A DNA stretch of 64,000 nucleotides from Oricola nitratireducens (GTDB taxonomy: Bacteria; Pseudomonadota; Alphaproteobacteria; Rhizobiales; Rhizobiaceae): positions 1 through 64,000 of the forward strand of contig NZ_JACZCS010000008.1 of NCBI RefSeq assembly GCF_014904745.1, read 5' to 3'. Below, piece by piece: positions 60,474 through 64,000 of the stretch. The notes below the pieces were generated by a model. It saw only the letters and a program-made list of their open reading frames with translations. It ran no database searches and was not told the DNA's origin. The translations under genes and the position numbers were made by a program. The stretch's first letter is position 1; every line of letters starts with the position of its first letter.

Positions 60474-61187
60474 TTACGAGCCGTAATTGAACCCGGACGG
60501 CAGGTCCCCGCGGTCCTCCATCTGGCGGTAGAAGTCGCGGATGGTCTTGCCGCGTTCGGCCCGGAAGGTGTCGGCAAGCGTCTCGATCTCGCAGACGCGG
60601 TCGATGCGGAACATGCGGAAATCGTCGCGCAGCAGGCACCAGCCGACGCAGGTCCAGCGGCCGCCCCAGAACCACAGGCCGAGCGGCCTGACGGAGCGGC
60701 TCGAGGGCTGGCCTTCGGCGTCGACATAATCGAAGCGGATGACGTTGCGGGTTTCGGCGGCGCGCTCGATGACGTCGAGCTTCTCGCGGTCCTCGTCGCG
60801 CATCAGGTAGGTCGGCGCGTGGATTTCGGTGGAGCGCAGGCGGGCGCGCTCGGCGTCCGGGAGGATCGCCTCGATCTTGATCAGCGCTTCCTCGGCGGCG
60901 CGGGCAAGCGTCGCGCCGCCCCAGGCCTTGACGAGGCGGGCGCCGGCGACGAGGGCGACGATCTCGTCGCGCGAAAACATCAGCGGCGGAAGATCGAACC
61001 CCTCGCGCATGATGTAGCCGACGCCCGCCTCGCCGTCGATCGGGACCCCGGTCGACTGCAGGTCGGCGATGTCGCGATAGATCGTGCGCTCGGAGACTTC
61101 GAGGATATCGGCCAGCTTGCGCGCCGTGACGAGCCGGCCGCCGCGCAGATGCTGGACGATCTGGAACAGGCGGTCGGCGCGTCGCAT
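60474..61187 (-). CDS. YafY-type HTH/WYL-domain transcriptional regulator
   Basis: 237 residues. An N-terminal HTH_11 domain (LADILEVSERTIYRDIADLQ) and a WYL domain (VIRFDYVDAEGQPSSRSVRP, LGLWFWGGRWTCVGWCLLRD). WYL regulators sense small ligands or nucleic acids and usually repress. It is the third gene of a minus-strand operon with the DJ-1/PfpI gene (4 bases away) and a VOC gene. A hairpin at 62223-62250 upstream of the operon could be its operator. Confidence 0.9.
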   Translation of the reverse strand: MRRADRLFQIVQHLRGGRLVTARKLADILEVSERTIYRDIADLQSTGVPIDGEAGVGYIMREGFDLPPLMFSRDEIVALVAGARLVKAWGGATLARAAEEALIKIEAILPDAERARLRSTEIHAPTYLMRDEDREKLDVIERAAETRNVIRFDYVDAEGQPSSRSVRPLGLWFWGGRWTCVGWCLLRDDFRMFRIDRVCEIETLADTFRAERGKTIRDFYRQMEDRGDLPSGFNYGS

Positions 61188-61191
61188 CGGA

Positions 61192-61785
61192 TCAGCCCGC
61201 TCCCTGTTCGTATTCGCGCGCGAACATGGCGCGCATCCCGGCGACCTGCTCTCCGGCTTCCGGCATCATCGCCGCCAGCATGGCGCAGGCGAAGGTGCCG
61301 GGCGCGGAGCCCGGGGCGGACACGACCGGCCCGTCGGCGATCGCGTGCGGGACGTCCCGGTAGCCACCGGAGCCGTCATAGCCGCCCGTCGCCTTCAACA
61401 GCCAGTCGCGGCCGTTGCTGGTGTGCGCGCGGCCCTCGAACAGGCCGGCGCGGGCGAGCGGGACAGTGCCGGCGCAAATACCGCCGACAATCGCGCCCGC
61501 CGCGAGATGCGTGTGCAGGGCGTTGCCTATGTCGGGCGCGGCGTCGGAGGACCAGACTTCGGAGCCGATGACAGCGAGCGCATCGAGCGATCCGGCATCC
61601 TCCTTTTCGAACGCCGCGCCGTCGGCGAAGCGCAGACCGGCGATCGAAGTGACCGCCGATCCGCCGGGCGTCAGGAAACGGACGCCGATGCCGAACCATT
61701 CGCACGCGCTGGCGGCGAGAAGCGGGTATTCCCAATCGGCGAAGCCCTCGATCAGGAGCACGCCAAGCGTTTTCGGATTCGGCAT
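61192..61785 (-). CDS. DJ-1/PfpI-family protein
   Basis: 197 residues of the class I glutamine amidotransferase-like fold. The nucleophile elbow GGICAGTVPLARAG carries Cys104, and Glu13 early on (LLIEGFADWEY) sits where DJ-1 proteins place their acidic partner. Relatives are glyoxalases, chaperones or isonitrile hydratases; the PLLAASACEW start and VGGICAGT motif resemble the stress-type proteins. Between a VOC glyoxalase-fold gene and a regulator, a detoxification role is plausible but unproven. Confidence 0.85.
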   Translation of the reverse strand: MPNPKTLGVLLIEGFADWEYPLLAASACEWFGIGVRFLTPGGSAVTSIAGLRFADGAAFEKEDAGSLDALAVIGSEVWSSDAAPDIGNALHTHLAAGAIVGGICAGTVPLARAGLFEGRAHTSNGRDWLLKATGGYDGSGGYRDVPHAIADGPVVSAPGSAPGTFACAMLAAMMPEAGEQVAGMRAMFAREYEQGAG

Positions 61786-61797
61786 CGTGGCGGCTCC

Positions 61798-62175
61798 TTA
61801 TTGAGCGTATTTGAAGAGGCCGATGGAATTGCCGTCCGGATCGGTCGCGTAGAAAAAGCTTCCCGACGGGATGTCGATCGCCGGCGAGATCACCTGGCCG
61901 CCCGCCGCCCTGACCCGGCCCATCGCGTCTTCGAGGGAGCCGTCGACGGCGAGGTGGACCGTGTTGCCGGCGCCGGCCTCGGCCGGCTTGCCCGGATAAA
62001 GATGGCCATGGACGCCGGTGGCGGAGCCGCCGGAGAACATCACCATCGGATTGGGACCCTCGTCAATGCGATTCATCGAGATCGACAGGACTTCCTCGTA
62101 GAAGCGCCTGGCGGCATCGAGATCGGTAACCGGGATCTCAAACCAGACGGCGGTGTTTTTCGGTTGTTCGGACAT
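61798..62175 (-). CDS. VOC-superfamily (glyoxalase/bleomycin-resistance fold) protein
   Basis: 125 residues, one pair of beta-alpha-beta-beta-beta modules: VWFEIPVTDLDAARRFYEEV, GHLYPGKPAEAGAGNTVHLA and GSFFYATDPDGNSIGLFKYA. Metal ligands and substrate are not certain. ATG 62175 has an AGGAAG site 8 bases upstream; the frame to 62220 would run into the hairpin and was rejected. It is the first gene of the VOC-DJ-1-YafY operon. Confidence 0.9.
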   Translation of the reverse strand: MSEQPKNTAVWFEIPVTDLDAARRFYEEVLSISMNRIDEGPNPMVMFSGGSATGVHGHLYPGKPAEAGAGNTVHLAVDGSLEDAMGRVRAAGGQVISPAIDIPSGSFFYATDPDGNSIGLFKYAQ

Positions 62176-62222
62176 GGCGGTCTTCCTTGCTGGAATTGAT
62201 TGACAACCGAAGTCTCGCACAG

Positions 62223-62250
62223 CCCTCCTGACACCATTCTGTCAGGAGGG
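62223..62250. promoter_or_regulatory. 11-bp perfect inverted repeat, candidate operator of the VOC operon
   Basis: CCCTCCTGACA-CCATTC-TGTCAGGAGGG lies between the SDR stop and the VOC gene. No T tract follows on either strand, so a protein-binding site (for example for the YafY-type product) is more likely than a terminator; it could still stabilise the SDR mRNA end. Confidence 0.5.
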
Positions 62251-62251
62251 T

Positions 62252-63043
62252 CTAGTCCTCGTCGGGAACGGCGACCGTGTAGTTCAGCGCCAGCCGGCCG
62301 CCATCGGCATAGATCGTCTGGCCGGTGACGTAGCTGGCGTCGTTCGAGGCGAGGAAGGACACGACGGAAGCGATTTCCGAGGTCTCGCCGATCCTGAGCA
62401 GCGGCGTGCGCGACAGGATGCGGTTGCGGGCCTCCGGATCGTCGTTCACCGAGGCGAGCATTTCCGTCATGATCGAGCCGGGGCCGACGGCGTTGACGCG
62501 GATGCCATAAGGGGCGAGCGACATCGCCATCACCTTGGTGAGCTGGTTCACGCCGCCCTTGGAGACGCAATAGGGCACCTGGTTGGGAATCGCGACCGCG
62601 CCGTTGATCGACGACATGTTGACGATCGCGCCCGCCGGTCCGCCATTCCTGACCTTCTCGACCATCAGCCGGGCGGCGGCCTGGCCGCACAGGAAGGCGC
62701 CCTTGATGTTGACGCGCATGACGCGGTCGAAATCCTCCTCGGAAATGTCGAGGAAATCGTCACCATGGACGATGCCGGCATTGTTGACGAGGACGTCGAT
62801 GTCGCCGAAGGCGTCCATCGTCGAGGCCATCAGATTGTGGACGGAGAGCCGGTCGCCGACATCTGTGCCGATGAAGCGGACCTCGCCAAGCGACGCCAGT
62901 TCCTTCTCGGCGGTCGCGCCCTTCCTTTCGTCGATATCGGCGAGCGCGACGCGCGCGCCGTCCTGCAGCAGGCGCTTCGCGATCGCGTATCCGATACCCT
63001 GCGCGCCGCCGGTGACGATTGCGTTCTTGCCGTCCAGTGCCAT
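62252..63043 (-). CDS. Short-chain dehydrogenase/reductase
   Basis: 263 residues of a classical SDR. NAD(P) motif TGGAQGIG (11-18), acidic residue DIDER after the second strand (favouring NAD), NNAG at 87-90, and catalytic Ser144/145, Tyr158 and Lys162 (YCVSK). Resembles sugar-alcohol or 3-ketoacyl-type oxidoreductases; substrate unknown. It lies 62 bases from the Tad-type gene and ends at the inverted repeat, so it is probably monocistronic. Confidence 0.92.
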   Translation of the reverse strand: MALDGKNAIVTGGAQGIGYAIAKRLLQDGARVALADIDERKGATAEKELASLGEVRFIGTDVGDRLSVHNLMASTMDAFGDIDVLVNNAGIVHGDDFLDISEEDFDRVMRVNIKGAFLCGQAAARLMVEKVRNGGPAGAIVNMSSINGAVAIPNQVPYCVSKGGVNQLTKVMAMSLAPYGIRVNAVGPGSIMTEMLASVNDDPEARNRILSRTPLLRIGETSEIASVVSFLASNDASYVTGQTIYADGGRLALNYTVAVPDED

Positions 63044-63105
63044 GTCAGCTCTCCCTTCGAGTTGTCGGGGAGTGCTAGGCCCTGCACGCGGCGGGCGTCA
63101 AGCCG

Positions 63106-63831
63106 TCACAGACCGTAGTTGGACCCGTCCGAGCATTTGTCGGTCATCGGATCGGAGGCGCTCGAATCGAGTCCCAGCGAGGTCACGTAACGCAACGGGA
63201 AAAACCGCACGACGTCGAACTGGGTGTGGGTGACCGTGTTGTCGGCGGGGTTGAAGTCGAAGACGCCGAGATAGTTGATCGCCGGCGCGACCCAGAGCCG
63301 GCCCGCGATCTGGACATAGGTCTGGCCGGCGATGCGCAGTCCGTCGGGAATGTCGATCAGTTCGCCCGGCTTGACTTCGCTTTCGGTATCCATGTCCTCG
63401 GGCGTGCGGAAATACTCCCAGCGCACCCGGCCTCTGAGGTCGCCGGTGACCGTTTCCGTGGCCGGGTCCTGCACCGTGACGACGCGGATGACATAGCGGA
63501 AGTCGAGCGCGCCGTCGCGGGTGAAGTCGTTGCCGGTCGGGCGCGGACGGCGGGCCCAGTTGCCGGCGGCGTAGGACGAGTAGACAAGCTCCGCGACCTT
63601 GTCGAGGCGCGAGCAGGTCATGTCCCTGGTCTGCGAAGCCATGACGTCGCCGACGGAATAGTAGTGCTTCGTGCCGCGCTTGATCTGGGTGTAGATCGTC
63701 GCCGCGTCCCAGCTGAGGAACCCGAGCATGATGAAGATCGGCAGGACGAACGCCATTTCCACGGCGATTGCCGCGCGGGTGTTTTTCCGGAAGGCGCGGA
63801 ACGTGTCTCGAAAGAAGGCGATCGTCTGCAT
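63106..63831 (-). CDS. TadE/TadG-like Flp-pilus pseudopilin
   Basis: 241 residues. A basic start with KNTRAAIAVEMAFVLPIFIM is the TadE-like segment: a short charged leader, Glu after the cleavage region, and a hydrophobic helix. The remaining 190 residues form a periplasmic domain with two Cys (DMTCSRLD and DKCSDGS). It is probably a minor pseudopilin of a Tad/Flp secretion system. ATG 63831 has GGAG 8 bases upstream; a GTG two codons earlier is less likely. It begins 13 bases after the next gene upstream stops. Confidence 0.85.
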   Translation of the reverse strand: MQTIAFFRDTFRAFRKNTRAAIAVEMAFVLPIFIMLGFLSWDAATIYTQIKRGTKHYYSVGDVMASQTRDMTCSRLDKVAELVYSSYAAGNWARRPRPTGNDFTRDGALDFRYVIRVVTVQDPATETVTGDLRGRVRWEYFRTPEDMDTESEVKPGELIDIPDGLRIAGQTYVQIAGRLWVAPAINYLGVFDFNPADNTVTHTQFDVVRFFPLRYVTSLGLDSSASDPMTDKCSDGSNYGL

Positions 63832-63844
63832 GGTCACCGCTCCG

Positions 63845-64000
63845 TCAGTAGGGTTCGGTCATGAATGTCAGGCCCGCTTTCGCCGTGATGGCGTCGTCGC
63901 CGAAGATGACGCTCGTCAGGAAAAGCTTGGGAACCTCGATACGCGCCTCGACACGCATCAGCACGCCCGAAGCGCCGGCATCGACCGTGTTAGTGACGTC
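63845..64000 (-). CDS. TadE-like pilus assembly protein, C-terminal part only
   Basis: The last 51 codons of a gene running off the right edge, reading in from 64000 to a TGA at 63845. The end reads VLMRVEARIEVPKLFLTSVI then FGDDAITAKAGLTFMTEPY, as in TadE-like pseudopilins, which often carry a VEA-I-VP-FL pattern. It is 13 bases upstream of the TadG-like gene on the same strand, so both belong to one Tad-pilus operon. Confidence 0.8.
   Translation of the reverse strand, partial: DVTNTVDAGASGVLMRVEARIEVPKLFLTSVIFGDDAITAKAGLTFMTEPY

Overview
The window is a 64-kb, GC-rich, densely packed piece of an alphaproteobacterial chromosome, most likely from the order Hyphomicrobiales (Rhizobiales). 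Indicators are homospermidine synthase, an Omp10-like lipoprotein, DUF1036-pyk and purE-purK-rpmJ neighbourhoods, GapR, RcdA and TrcR cell-cycle proteins, and zinc-free forms of ribosomal proteins L31 and L36. No rRNA, tRNA, insertion sequence, prophage or CRISPR array was seen. Both ends cut through genes: a hisN-like phosphatase on the left and a TadE-like pilus protein on the right.

1-7.4 kb: hisN-like fragment, alpha/beta hydrolase, a small secreted protein, Hsp20, and then the most interesting locus, a minus-strand operon of two DUF2282 precursor peptides, a DUF692 multinuclear iron oxidase, a DUF2063 partner and a DoxX membrane protein. This is the layout of a bufferin (copper-buffering modified peptide) system, here with tandem precursors sharing an identical C-terminal tail and separated by three hairpins. 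A threonine aldolase gene follows.

7.7-20.3 kb: glutamate synthase (gltB, a YbjQ-family gene, gltD), GapR, a CPA2 antiporter, a DUF882 envelope protein and an orphan sigma-54 response regulator. 20.3-28.5 kb: oligoendopeptidase F, a DUF3445 haem protein, pabB and a pabC-like gene, ilvD, homospermidine synthase. 28.5-43.5 kb is rich in envelope genes: lipoprotein, 5'-nucleotidase-LysM, hemH, SPFH/NfeD pair, KpsF, beta-barrel protein, lytic transglycosylase, an SGNH-like protein that seems to lack its catalytic Ser and His, DUF1244, DUF1036, pyruvate kinase, alpha/beta hydrolase, TPR protein.

43.5-55 kb: rpmJ, purEK, two DUF465 genes, a TauE exporter with a cysteine-free ArsR regulator, a ThiE-like protein with a Sel1-repeat protein, efp, suhB, a MotA/MotB-like stator pair away from flagellar genes, an ABC exporter and rpmE. 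55-57 kb: rcdA preceded by two perfect CtrA boxes and a minus-strand terminator that may end a small RNA. 57.2-57.7 kb is a decayed patch (DUF559 remnant, palindromic repeats). The rest holds a secreted Tlde1-type L,D-transpeptidase-like protein, an esterase remnant, trcR with a clear promoter, a VOC/DJ-1/YafY operon, an SDR and two Tad-pilus genes.

All product names rest on reading motifs and remembering families; no search was run.
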